Assembly: GCA_963756455.1 (NCBI GenBank)
Contig: CAVWNC010000004.1
Location: 930,001 to 994,000, forward strand
Origin: DASQPA01 sp963756455
Lineage (GTDB): Bacteria; Acidobacteriota; Thermoanaerobaculia; Multivoradales; UBA5704
DNA length: 64,000 nt
Reading direction: 5' to 3'
Of this stretch, positions 8,186 through 16,623 are shown piece by piece; the stretch's first letter is position 1, and every line of letters starts with the position of its first letter. Made by a program: the position numbers and the translations under genes. The notes below the pieces were generated by a model. It saw nothing but the letters and a program-made list of their open reading frames with translations. It was not told where the DNA came from and did not search any database.

Positions 8186-9424
8186 TTGGCGAAACTGACC
8201 CTGAACTGTCTGCAATGCGGAAGAGAGCACGGGACTTTTTCCCTCGCCTGTGAAAGCGGCTGCAACTCTCTCCTCCAGACGCGTTACGAGGAGAACGGGT
8301 TCCACCCCGGACCAGAGGACAACATCTTCAAGTTCCTCGACTGGCTCCCCTGCGCCGAGGCAGTGGAAAGCCCGATCGGGCCCGTCCTCCATCGCGCCGA
8401 ACGGTTCGGGGAGCGGATCGGCCTCGACCATCTCTCCTGCTCGATCAACGGCTACTGGCCGGAGGTCGGGGCGACTAACCCGACGGGGACGTTCAAGGAC
8501 CTCGAGGCCCTGCCGACCCTCCTGACCTTCGCGAGCCTGGGGCACAAGCGCCTCATTCTCGCTTCGGCCGGCAACACGGCCCGGGCCTTCGCCTACGCCG
8601 CACAGCTCTCCGACGTGGAGGTTTTCCTCGTCGTCCCCGAGGCGATGCTCTTCCGCATCTGGCTGCCGGGCGCAGAGCCGGCGGATCGGGTGCGGCTGAT
8701 CGCCGTCCAGGGGAGCTCTGACTATTCGGAGGCGATCCGCTTCGCCGACGCCCTTGCCCAGCGCTACGACCTCTGGCCGGAGGGGGGAGCGAGAAACGTC
8801 GCCCGCCGCGACGGTCTGGGCACGGTCATGCTGGAGGCGGCCCGCGTCCTCGGCCGGCTCCCAACGCACTACTTCCAGGCGGTGGGGAGCGGTACCGGAG
8901 CCATCGCCGCTTTCGAAGCGGCCGTGCGGCTCCAGGGCGACGCCCGGTTCGCGGGCTCTCCCCTGCCGCGGATCCACATCAGCCAGAACTCCCCCTTCGA
9001 GCCCATCTACCGCGCCTGGCGCGACGGCAACCCCGTCGATCCGGCAGCCTCCTGGGCGGACGGCGAGGTCTATGCCACGGTCCTCGCCAACCGCAACCCG
9101 CCCTACGCGATCCGTGGCGGCATGCGAGACGTCCTGGTGGCGAGCGGCGGCGACGTCTATTCGGTCGGCACCGCCGAGGCCAAGGCGGCCGGCGAGGAGT
9201 TTGCCGAGGCCGAAGGCTTCGAGCTCGAACCGGCGGCAGCGGTGGCGGTCGCCTCGCTCAAGCAGGCCGTGGAACGGGGCGTCGTCTCCCGTCAGGAGCT
9301 CATCCTGCTCAACCTGACGGGCGGCGGCTTCGATCGCATGCGCCGCGACTTCGGTCTCCGCCCGCTCGTCCCGGACCTCGTCGTTCCCGCGAGCGACATC
9401 GGGGTCGTGGCGGCCCTCCTTTAG
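8186..9424 (+). CDS. PLP-dependent cysteate synthase / threonine-synthase-like enzyme
   Basis: A 412-residue fold-type II PLP enzyme, starting at a TTG with ACGGAGA upstream. The N-terminus has a Cys-containing C-L-Q-C-G segment typical of threonine synthase relatives. The PLP lysine lies in N-P-T-G-T-F-K-D-L-E-A (Lys104). The phosphate-binding S-A-G-N-T-A-R-A-F-A follows at 127-136, and G-S-G-T-G-A-I-A near the middle. The closest group I recognise is cysteate synthase, which makes L-cysteate from O-phosphoserine and sulfite; plain threonine synthase or another O-phosphohomoserine-type lyase is the alternative. It stands alone beside an NRPS cluster, between decayed mobile sequences, so supply of an unusual NRPS building block is plausible but unproven. 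Confidence 0.6.
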   Translation: MAKLTLNCLQCGREHGTFSLACESGCNSLLQTRYEENGFHPGPEDNIFKFLDWLPCAEAVESPIGPVLHRAERFGERIGLDHLSCSINGYWPEVGATNPTGTFKDLEALPTLLTFASLGHKRLILASAGNTARAFAYAAQLSDVEVFLVVPEAMLFRIWLPGAEPADRVRLIAVQGSSDYSEAIRFADALAQRYDLWPEGGARNVARRDGLGTVMLEAARVLGRLPTHYFQAVGSGTGAIAAFEAAVRLQGDARFAGSPLPRIHISQNSPFEPIYRAWRDGNPVDPAASWADGEVYATVLANRNPPYAIRGGMRDVLVASGGDVYSVGTAEAKAAGEEFAEAEGFELEPAAAVAVASLKQAVERGVVSRQELILLNLTGGGFDRMRRDFGLRPLVPDLVVPASDIGVVAALL

Positions 9425-9443
9425 AGCGGCCTCAGAGCCGCGG

Positions 9444-9497
9444 TATTGGGCCATGTTGCATCTGCGGCGGCCTCCTTCGGGCGCTACACGCAGCTAG
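9444..9497 (-). repeat. Right arm of ~54-bp inverted repeat
   Basis: This arm pairs with 8056-8110 in inverted orientation; shared blocks include T-GGGCCATGTTG and CGGGCGCT-CACGCAG. It begins 20 bases after the stop of the enclosed gene and abuts a tiny AbiEii scrap. Confidence 0.65.
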
Positions 9498-9499
9498 CG

Positions 9500-9543
9500 G
9501 GTAGGCGAGGATTTCGGGTGCTGGAAACGCCAGAAGCGAAGGA
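9500..9543 (-). pseudogene. 44-base AbiEii scrap
   Basis: These bases match 7056-7099 inside the AbiEii copy 1 remnant (shared GTAGGCGAGGATTTCGGG, then CTGGAAA and CCAGAAGCG) in the same orientation. The matching protein segment is the L-G-F-P-A-P-E-I-L-A-Y region. It is a third trace of the same toxin gene, far too short to function. Confidence 0.6.
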
Positions 9544-9654
9544 GAGTCTTCGCGGTTTGTGTGGGCGACGCCTGCCGGGGTCCCTCTGAAGCCCTGCGTC
9601 GCTCGGAGAGGGTACCGACGCCCGAGCCCCGAGCGTCAAGGCTGCCTCTCACCT

Positions 9655-9995
9655 CGACTTACGAACACATTCCCGGTGCCGAGACGAAAATCGCTTTCGA
9701 CAAGTTCCACGTCGCCCAGCATCTGGGCAATCGGTGGACAAAGGTGCGTCGCCAGGAGCATCGCGCTCTGAGCGCTGAGAGCGACAAGCAGCTCAACAAG
9801 ATGAAGTACCTCTGGCTGAGCAACCTCGACGGCTGACCAGCGAAGCCTGGAAGCGCTGGTGCAGTTGGGCGATCCGCTCGCGCCTGGAGCCGGTCAAGCA
9901 GATGGCTCGGATGGTCAAGATGCATCTGAACGGAATCGTCACCGGCATCACCAACGCACGCCCAACCAGTTCTCCATTGGTCGGGACCGGTCCCG
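9655..9995 (+). pseudogene. ISL3-family transposase remnant
   Basis: One frame (ORF 9561-9836) encodes K-I-A-F-D-K-F-H-V-A-Q-H-L-G followed by V-R-R-Q-E-H-R-A-L-S-A-E, the conserved DDE-domain block of ISL3 transposases (DKFHV with its catalytic Asp). After a frame change near 9830 the sequence continues with W-K-R-W-C-S-W-A-I-R-S-R-L-E-P and M-A-R-M-V-K-M-H-L, ISL3 sequence that normally lies ~100 residues further on. The gene is therefore internally deleted, frameshifted and lacks both ends. No terminal inverted repeats of the element were found. Confidence 0.75.
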
Positions 9996-10005
9996 GAGGA
10001 TAAAA

Positions 10006-10530
10006 CTACGTGACGTTGAGGTCGACTCCGTCGTAGTACTTGAGGTCCACTGACCTCCTCGACTTGACGAAATAGGTAATTTGGCCCACATGATAGGAAA
10101 AGTGCTCGATCACGTGAACGAGAATGCTCAGGCCCGACTCATCGAAGCCCTGCACCCGCCGGATGGTAAGCAGGGTCGCAGGATCGATGCGATCCAGGGC
10201 CTGGTCCACCTCCGCCATCAGGCTCTCAAGTTGCCGCAGGAGCTCGGCAGTTGGGATTGGCCCCAGCTGGTCGAATTCGGATTGCCGGTGTCGCCGATCC
10301 GGAGAGCCGTTTAAACCGGAGAGAATGTTTTGTCGCACATTCCCCAAGAGGTGGAGAACGAGATTTCCGATACTCACCGTCTCGGCGTTTGGTCGGTGCC
10401 AGATCTCCTCTTCTGAGAGTATTGCCAGGCAGCGATGGATCCGCGGCACTGAGTCGCGAAACAGCCGCCGCTTGGTCTCTGCGATCAGCGCTTCCCCGAA
10501 CGAGATTGCAGTTGGTGAAACTGTTGCCAC
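10006..10530 (-). CDS. DinB/YfiT-like putative metalloenzyme (DUF1572 type)
   Basis: A 174-residue protein with the four-helix DinB-like pattern: an N-terminal E-E-E-I-W-H-R-P-N-A-E-T-V-S-I-G-N-L-V-L-H-L segment around residues 40-61 and a C-terminal histidine motif V-I-E-H-F-S-Y-H-V-G-Q near 140-150. These are the positions of the usual three-His metal site. Relatives include thiol-dependent S-transferases, but most are uncharacterised. It lies 93 bases downstream of the cupin-MetRS gene on the same strand and may be the last gene of that operon. Its role in the pathway is unknown. Confidence 0.75.
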   Translation of the reverse strand: MATVSPTAISFGEALIAETKRRLFRDSVPRIHRCLAILSEEEIWHRPNAETVSIGNLVLHLLGNVRQNILSGLNGSPDRRHRQSEFDQLGPIPTAELLRQLESLMAEVDQALDRIDPATLLTIRRVQGFDESGLSILVHVIEHFSYHVGQITYFVKSRRSVDLKYYDGVDLNVT

Positions 10531-10623
10531 TTCTCCGTCTCCATCGTGAGCCGTGGTCAGGCGCTCTTGGTTGTGCTCGCTGGCTGAGTTGCTGGATTTT
10601 GACTCATGCGTAGCTCGGGGAGG

Positions 10624-12673
10624 TCAGGCGAGGACGTCCACTCGGGCGGCAACCGTGACCGGTGCTCCCGTGGCGACGACAAGCTGCTCGAGCCCGTCCA
10701 CCCGCTGGCCGCTGGGAAGGAACTGTGGGATCGCCTCAAAGTGGAGGGGGCCCGCCTCATACCCCAGGGTCTGCCAGAGCCGGGACGCGAAGTCCGGCAT
10801 CACCGGAGCAGCGAGGAGGGCCAGGGAGCGCGCCGCAGCGATCTCCAAGGCGATGGCATTTCTCCACTCCTCGCGACCCTGCTTGATCTCGCCCCAGTTC
10901 CTCTCCCCAAGCCCGAAGCGCCGGGCCTGGCGCACGAGCTCGGAGAGCAGGCGCACCGCTCGCTGCGGCGAGAAGGTCTCCGCCTCGTAGGCCTTCCCGA
11001 CCTCGCTCGCGAGTTGGATTAAGGCGAGAAAAAAGTCTTGATGATTTTCGGTCCAGGCGCCGCTGCCGGGGGCGGCGCCGCCGAACTCCTGCCGCACCTT
11101 GGCCCCGAGCCCACGGAGCCAGCTCTGCCAGCCTTCGACCAGCTCGCGTTGTACGGTGGCGTCCATCTCCGGGAGCATGAAGTTGGTCTGCTCGCGCTCG
11201 GGCCCGCTCCAGGCGAGGTAAAAGCGGGCGACATCGGGCGATACGCGAGCCAGAAGCTCCTTACCCCAGATGGCATGCCCGCGACTGGTCGAGAACTTGG
11301 CGCCGTCCAGGCGCAGGAACTCGTTGGTGACCAGAGTGTGAGCCAAGCGGATTTCAGGGTCAAAAGCGAACCACACGGCCGGGAACAGGATGGCATGGAA
11401 ATAGCCGTTGTCGAAGCCGAAGAACTGGACGAGCTTCTGGTGGTCCGAGTGCCACTGCTTTCGCCACGCATCGGGCTCGCTCTCGGCAGGGTCCAGAAGC
11501 TCCTGGGTAGCGGCCAGGAAGCCGGGGGCCATCTTCGAGCCAGACATAGATCACCTGGCCCTCGAACCCCGGGAAGGGGACCGGGATCCCCCAGTCGCTG
11601 GGGTGGCTGACGGCGATGTCCGGCAGCCCCTCGGAGAGCATCTGGACGCCGAGGGTGCGCAAGTGGGCGCTCATCTTGGCCTGGCTGTGGAAACGGCGGA
11701 GGGGCTCTTCGAACCGGCGGAGGGGCAGGTAGAGACGTTTGACGATCCTGGTGACCGGCTTACGACTGCAGTACTTGCAGATCGGATCGATCAAATCCAC
11801 ACAATCGTTCGGCCAGCCACACTGCTCGCAGGCGCTGCCGTCTGAGCCGGCACCGCAATGCGGGCAGCCGCCGGAGACGTGAGCCTCGAAGAGATATTTC
11901 TGGCAACTCTCGCACCACAGGGTCGGGGCCTCACGGGCAACCAGCGCCCCCTTCTCCCAAAGAGCGGTGAAAAGCGCCTGTACCTGCCGCACGTGATGGA
12001 GCGAGCTCTGAGGACGCGCGAAGAGATCCAACTCGATCCGCGCCTGGCGGAGCGTTTCGACGATCTCTTGGGCGAAGTGGTCGGCGACCTGGCGCGGGGT
12101 CTTGCCGATGCGGTGTCCCTTCAAAGGGACGTAGCTCTGGTGGTCGTCGGCGCCCGAGATGTAGCGAGCCGGGATGCCGCGCAGATCGAGGTAGCGCTTG
12201 TAGATGTCGGCCCCCAGGTAGGGGCCGGAGAGGTGGCCGACATGGAGGTCACCGTTGGGGGTCGGAGGGGTGACGGTGATCAGCACCTGTCGGGGCACGG
12301 CCTCCGCGCTGGCGGCCGCAGCCTTCTCAGCCGCCGCCTGGGCCAGCGGCATGTCCTCCCACCAGACCGCGAGGAAGAGGAGGTCCCCTTCCCCCGCCGA
12401 ATTCCTGAGGGCGTGAGTGTCGAAAGGATCGACGAAGATCACGTCGCCCGGCCCCACCTCGTGGCTCTCCGTACCGACCACCATCGTGCCGCGCCCTTGG
12501 GCAACGATGTAAATCTCGCCTTCATGGTGCCGGTGCGGCTTGATCGTCTCGCCGGGGGGAACGAGACACCACATCGAGCCGAACGGGGTTGCCGCCACCC
12601 CTTCCCAAGGGAACAGGTACTGACACGGCACGCCATAGGCGAAACCCTGCGGATCGAACCTCTGAATCTTCAT
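10624..12673 (-). CDS. Cupin + methionyl-tRNA-synthetase-like fusion, candidate hydrazine synthetase (frameshifted)
   Basis: About 683 residues over two frames. Residues 1-110 are a cupin with motif 1 G41-x5-H47-x-H49-x3-E53-x6-G60 and motif 2 ending H87-x3-N91, a metal-binding set. From ~128 a class I synthetase follows: HVGH at 144-147, paired CxxC zinc-knuckle cysteines, a KMSKS-like K-F-S-T-S in the C-terminal half, and an all-helical anticodon-binding-like end. Spb40 of s56-p1 biosynthesis has this cupin-MetRS architecture. There the MetRS part activates an amino acid onto the hydroxylamine oxygen and the cupin rearranges it to an N-N bond. The frame changes at about 11531-11537, inside the expected V-W-L-E-A-M-A-P-G-F-L, by a net loss of two bases (or gain of one). 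Start ATG has GGAG upstream; a partner N-hydroxylase lies 21 bases upstream. Confidence 0.82.
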
Positions 12674-12694
12674 CGCACTCCTCTCTATGCCCGG

Positions 12695-14083
12695 TCAAGC
12701 GAGATGGGCTTGCGCATCGATCTCCTCCCCGTGCGCGTACGCCTTCATACTTTCCCCGAGGGCCTCCAGGATCTCCTGGGAGCGGACAGGAAGTATGGAC
12801 AGTAGGGTGTCCGAGAGGCCGTGGGTATCTTCACAGAAACCCTGGAGGAAGATCTCCGGGGCGAAATCCGGGTGGGTTACCACCCGGTAATCGCGGCTCA
12901 CTTGATACCCCCTTCCATCCGGCCTTCCGTCTCCGACGAGATAGGGCGCGAGTTCCTCGAGCAGGGGATGACGCTTGTCGCGCGAGTAGCCGGTCGCCAG
13001 AATGACGCCGTCCGCCTCCAAAATCTCTTGGCGTTCCTCCGCCGCATTCCAGAACTCGGCCACCACTCCGTACGCCCCCTTCTTGAGACCCCGCAGCTCG
13101 ACGAAAGGCTTGAGCACCGCCCGATGATCGCCGACCACCATCCGCTCGTAGAGGGTGCGATAGATGGCCTTGATCAAGTCCAGGTCGACCGCCGAATAGT
13201 TGGTGTCGTAGTGATCGCGCAATATCGAGCGACGCCGGGGCTCCGGCATGCCGTAGAGAACGTCGACCATGTGAGGAAAGAAGATCTCGTTGACGAAGTC
13301 GCTGTCGTCGGCAGGTTTGTAGGCGAAGCGGCGCAGCGCGCCGGTCACCGTGGCGTCAGGATAAGAAGTCATCAGGTATTGGAAGATCTCCGCCGCGCTC
13401 TGGCCCGAGCCGACGACGAGGAAGCGGTAGGGGGCCCTGGCGTCGGGGTAGAGCCGGCGGACGCGATCGAGAAAGAACTGGGAGTGGAAGATTTCCTCCG
13501 TCTCCGGCACCGCGACCCCGGCGGGGTAGCAGGGCACGCCTCCGGTGGCGAGGATGAGATTGCGGCACAAGTATTCCTCGGTCCCGCAACCGGCAAGGTC
13601 AGTGGCGCGGACGCGCAACAACTCCACTCGCCCATTCTCCGACAGCACTGGGGAGATCGAGCTTACCGCACGCCCGTACCGCACCTGCGAGGCGAGCTGC
13701 TCAGCGACCCAGGAGTAGTAGTCGTTGAATTCGATCCGCGTTGGGTAGAAGCTGCGCAAGTTGACGAACTTGTCGAGCCGCCCCTTCGACTTCAAGTAGT
13801 TGATGAAGGTGAAACGGCTGCAGGGATTGCGTAGGGTGACGAGATCCTTGAGGAAAGTGAGCTGGACCTGGGCCCCCTCCAGGAGCATGTCCGGGTGCCA
13901 GGCATAGCCCGACTTGCGCTCGAGGAACAACGAGCGGAGCTTGGCCGCCTCCGACGCCTCTGCCTCTTCCTGGATCGCTGCCGCGACGGCAAGGTTCGAG
14001 GGGCCGAAACCGACTCCGAGGACATCATAGGCACGTTCTAGCTCGAACCGCAGCCTGCGAAGGCCTAACTCGCTCTCAGGCAT
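12695..14083 (-). CDS. L-ornithine/L-lysine N-monooxygenase (PvdA/SidA/IucD family)
   Basis: A 462-residue flavin-dependent N-hydroxylase acting on a side-chain amine with FAD, NADPH and O2. The FAD-binding G-V-G-F-G-P-S-N lies at 23-30 and the substrate/FAD region W-H-P-D-M then F-L-K-D-L-V-T-L-R-N-P at 62-87. The NADPH-binding V-V-G-S-G-Q-S-A-A-E is at 223-232 and the C-terminal A-T-G-Y at 363-366; all are intact. The K-D-L-V-T-L-R-N-P-C-S-R-F-T-F version is closer to ornithine-type enzymes, but lysine cannot be excluded. It is the first gene of a minus-strand operon, followed after 21 bases by the cupin-MetRS fusion. It most likely supplies the N-hydroxy amino acid for N-N bond formation rather than a hydroxamate siderophore. 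Confidence 0.9.
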   Translation of the reverse strand: MPESELGLRRLRFELERAYDVLGVGFGPSNLAVAAAIQEEAEASEAAKLRSLFLERKSGYAWHPDMLLEGAQVQLTFLKDLVTLRNPCSRFTFINYLKSKGRLDKFVNLRSFYPTRIEFNDYYSWVAEQLASQVRYGRAVSSISPVLSENGRVELLRVRATDLAGCGTEEYLCRNLILATGGVPCYPAGVAVPETEEIFHSQFFLDRVRRLYPDARAPYRFLVVGSGQSAAEIFQYLMTSYPDATVTGALRRFAYKPADDSDFVNEIFFPHMVDVLYGMPEPRRRSILRDHYDTNYSAVDLDLIKAIYRTLYERMVVGDHRAVLKPFVELRGLKKGAYGVVAEFWNAAEERQEILEADGVILATGYSRDKRHPLLEELAPYLVGDGRPDGRGYQVSRDYRVVTHPDFAPEIFLQGFCEDTHGLSDTLLSILPVRSQEILEALGESMKAYAHGEEIDAQAHLA

Positions 14084-14478
14084 GACCTAAAGTCTCCCTA
14101 TATCTTAACTAGAATGACGTCTTCGAACTACCCAATCTTACGATATACGCACAGCTACAGTATACGGATTCATGTTTCTCGTAATTCTTGAGGCGGTCCC
14201 TAGGCCCTTCCCCCCTTCTCGCTCCCTCCCGGGGGCGGCGGAGCTGTTCGGGAAAGTTACCGCCGCCACGATGACACTAACGAGTTTAACTAGGAATCTG
14301 CTACCTTACCTTCCTGCGTACTATCTGACGGTATACGCTACATGGGTTCACGGCGCGAACTGGAGGTCCCAAGGATAGCGAGCACAGCCAAACGCCGTAG
14401 CTTCGAGTGGAGGAGGGCTGCGGCGTTGGCCGTGAGCAGCTGAAATCGAGCACTACTTAATTAAAAGGAGGTCTTAGA
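14084..14478. promoter_or_regulatory. Divergent promoter region between the N-hydroxylase and the FG-GAP gene
   Basis: 395 bases, distinctly more A/T-rich than the surroundings, with no gene. TATACG occurs at 14144-14149, 14161-14166 and 14332-14337, and TTAACTAG occurs at 14105 and again at 14286, suggesting duplicated promoter elements. Near the right end a GCCAAACGCCGTAG / CTGCGGCGTTGGC hairpin (14387-14430) lies in the presumed leader of the + gene. A strong Shine-Dalgarno AAAAGGAGGT sits at 14463-14472. Individual -35/-10 assignments are uncertain. Confidence 0.45.
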
Positions 14479-16533
14479 ATGCAGACCCTGCAAAGGCAGT
14501 TGGCATTGGTAACAGCGATTCTCTGCCTGGCCCCACCCTTCGTCCGCGCCGACGGCGGTATCACCTTCACCAACATCGCCGCCAATAACGGCGCCGGCAT
14601 CAGCTACCGAAGGGTCGGCACGCCGGGGCGGCTGGCCATCGCCAACGCCCTCTTCCGTGAGGAGCTGCCGCTGTCGTCGCTGACGACCAACCAATGGGCC
14701 GCCAGGACGCCGCAGAAGGCGCACGGCGCCCCCGGGATCGCGGTCTTCGACTTCGACAACGACGGCGACCTCGACATCTACGTCACCAACGGCCCGGGCA
14801 CACCCAACAGCCTCTACTCCAACCAGTTCAAGGAGACCGGCAAGGTCACCTTCATCGATGTCGCCGCGGCGGCCGGCGTCACCGCGACCAGCCAGGACAG
14901 CTCCGGAGTCTGCTTCGGCGACATCGACAACGACGGCTTCGAGGATCTCTACGTGACCGGGGTCGGGGAGGACAACATCCTGTTCCACAACAACGGGGAC
15001 GGTACCTTCACCGACATCACCGCGAGCGCCGAGATCGGCGCCGGCAGCGCCTACCATTCGGGCTGCGCCATGGGCGACTTCAACGGCGACGGTTTGCTGG
15101 ACATCGTGATTTCCAACACCTACGACAGCTGGGACCGCCGCGATCCCCAGTTCATCGACCGTTTGGACGAGGCCTTGGAGCCCAACCAGCTCTTCATGCA
15201 GGACCGCTCAGACCCCGGGAAGATCCACTTCGTCGACGCGAGCGCGAGCTCCGGCATCCAGAAGCTCGTCAACCTGCCGGGCGGCTCCTTCACCTGGTCC
15301 GTCGCGGCGGTCGACATCGATCAGGACGGCGACACCGACATCCTCTGGACCGACGTGCAGGGCATCTATCCGTCCTCCCCCGCCGACGAGCGCGGCTACA
15401 ACCGGCTGTTCCTGAACGACGGTACCGGGCACTTCACGGACGTGACCTTCGACAAGAAGCTCAACAAGAACGGCACCTGGATGGGCCTCGCCTTCGGCGA
15501 CTTCAACTGCGACGGCTACATGGACTTCTTCAGCACCAACGTCGGCGCCTGGCTCGGCAACACCCTGAGCAACCCGCGGTGGTTCCTCGGCAACAAGGAC
15601 GGCACCTTCGACGACCCCGGGGTGGGCGCCATGAACGCCCTGCCCTTCGGCTGGGGCGACGTGACGATCGACTATGACAACGACGGCGACCAGGACATCG
15701 TCTACTACGGCGACGACGACGTGAACACGATCATCGCCATGGACAACCCCGGCGTCGTCCTCCAGAACCAGGGATGCAGCGCCAATTTCGTCCCCGACAT
15801 GAAGGCCCTGAAGACCGACCACCGCTTCCGTGAGGTCAACGGCGTCGCCAAGGGCGACTTCAACAACGACGGGTTCGAGGACATCGCGACCGCCGCGCAG
15901 TTCCGGGTCGTCCCCGATCCCAAGTGGTTCTTCCCGTTCAGCGCCGCCACAGGCAAGCTCAACAGCCCATGGGACGACATCGCCGCCATCGAAGTGCAGA
16001 TGACCCAGAGGATCACTCCCGGCTTCCTGACCTACGTCCACCCCACGATCCTGCGCGGCGACCTGGCGATCGAGATGAACAGCGGCGACAACGGCAACGG
16101 CTGGGCGGCCGTGAACCTGGTGGGGAGCTTCGGCACCCTGCCCAAGGGGAAGAGCAACCGGGACGGGATCGGCGCCGTCATCAAGTTCACCCCGGACGGC
16201 GGCAAGACCGTCATCACGCCGGTCATCGGCGGTGGGAGCCACGCCTCGCAGAGCTACATGACCGCCGAGTTCGGCTTGGGCTCGGCCGCCAAGGGGACTG
16301 TCGATGTGCTCTGGCCGGGCGGCACCAAGAACCGCTTCTACGACGTGGCGAACGGGGAGCGCATCAAGATCCCCGAGATCCCCTGCAGCTACGCGGCGAG
16401 CTGGAAGAATGCCGGCCAGTACAACGCCTGCGTGAGCGACGCGATCAACCGGCTGACCCAGGCGAAGGTCATCACCCGCGCCCAGGGCAAGCGTCTGTCC
16501 GCCAGCGCTCTGCGAGCTTACGCCCAGCGCTGA
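14479..16533 (+). CDS. Secreted FG-GAP/VCBS-repeat protein with C-terminal ASPIC/UnbV domain (CRTAC1-like)
   Basis: A 684-residue exported protein with a signal peptide at about 1-24 (hydrophobic L-A-L-V-T-A-I-L-C-L then V-R-A|D). At least seven calcium-binding loops of DxDxDG/DFNxDG type are visible (F-D-F-D-N-D-G-D, G-D-I-D-N-D-G-F, G-D-F-N-G-D-G, V-D-I-D-Q-D-G-D, G-D-F-N-C-D-G, I-D-Y-D-N-D-G-D, G-D-F-N-N-D-G), as in beta-propeller FG-GAP proteins. A C-terminal D-V-L-W-P-G-G-T segment matches ASPIC/UnbV. Such proteins are common in Acidobacteriota and Planctomycetota; their molecular role is mostly unknown. Translation is driven by an excellent ribosome site. It lies back-to-back with the N-hydroxylase and converges on the NRPS. 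Confidence 0.88.
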   Translation: MQTLQRQLALVTAILCLAPPFVRADGGITFTNIAANNGAGISYRRVGTPGRLAIANALFREELPLSSLTTNQWAARTPQKAHGAPGIAVFDFDNDGDLDIYVTNGPGTPNSLYSNQFKETGKVTFIDVAAAAGVTATSQDSSGVCFGDIDNDGFEDLYVTGVGEDNILFHNNGDGTFTDITASAEIGAGSAYHSGCAMGDFNGDGLLDIVISNTYDSWDRRDPQFIDRLDEALEPNQLFMQDRSDPGKIHFVDASASSGIQKLVNLPGGSFTWSVAAVDIDQDGDTDILWTDVQGIYPSSPADERGYNRLFLNDGTGHFTDVTFDKKLNKNGTWMGLAFGDFNCDGYMDFFSTNVGAWLGNTLSNPRWFLGNKDGTFDDPGVGAMNALPFGWGDVTIDYDNDGDQDIVYYGDDDVNTIIAMDNPGVVLQNQGCSANFVPDMKALKTDHRFREVNGVAKGDFNNDGFEDIATAAQFRVVPDPKWFFPFSAATGKLNSPWDDIAAIEVQMTQRITPGFLTYVHPTILRGDLAIEMNSGDNGNGWAAVNLVGSFGTLPKGKSNRDGIGAVIKFTPDGGKTVITPVIGGGSHASQSYMTAEFGLGSAAKGTVDVLWPGGTKNRFYDVANGERIKIPEIPCSYAASWKNAGQYNACVSDAINRLTQAKVITRAQGKRLSASALRAYAQR

Positions 16534-16554
16534 GCCGTAACCTGCCGAACTTGG

Positions 16555-16582
16555 AAGGGCCCGTTCTCCGGAGCGGGCCCTT
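16555..16582 (+). terminator. Intrinsic terminator between FG-GAP gene and NRPS
   Basis: A 9-bp stem AAGGGCCCG/CGGGCCCTT with a 10-base loop starts 21 bases after the FG-GAP stop and is followed by TTGTTGTCT. The stem is symmetrical and also lies downstream of the NRPS stop on the other strand, so it may serve both convergent genes. Confidence 0.75.
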
Positions 16583-16623
16583 GTTGTCTCTTCGGCTTCG
16601 ATTCGGCCGCTGCCCCGCGAGTC

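Noticed and set aside
12695..14083. Hydroxamate siderophore pathway based on the PvdA-like enzyme
   Set aside because: No N-acyltransferase, siderophore receptor or iron-regulatory genes are present, and the next gene is a cupin-MetRS fusion, which fits N-N bond formation better.
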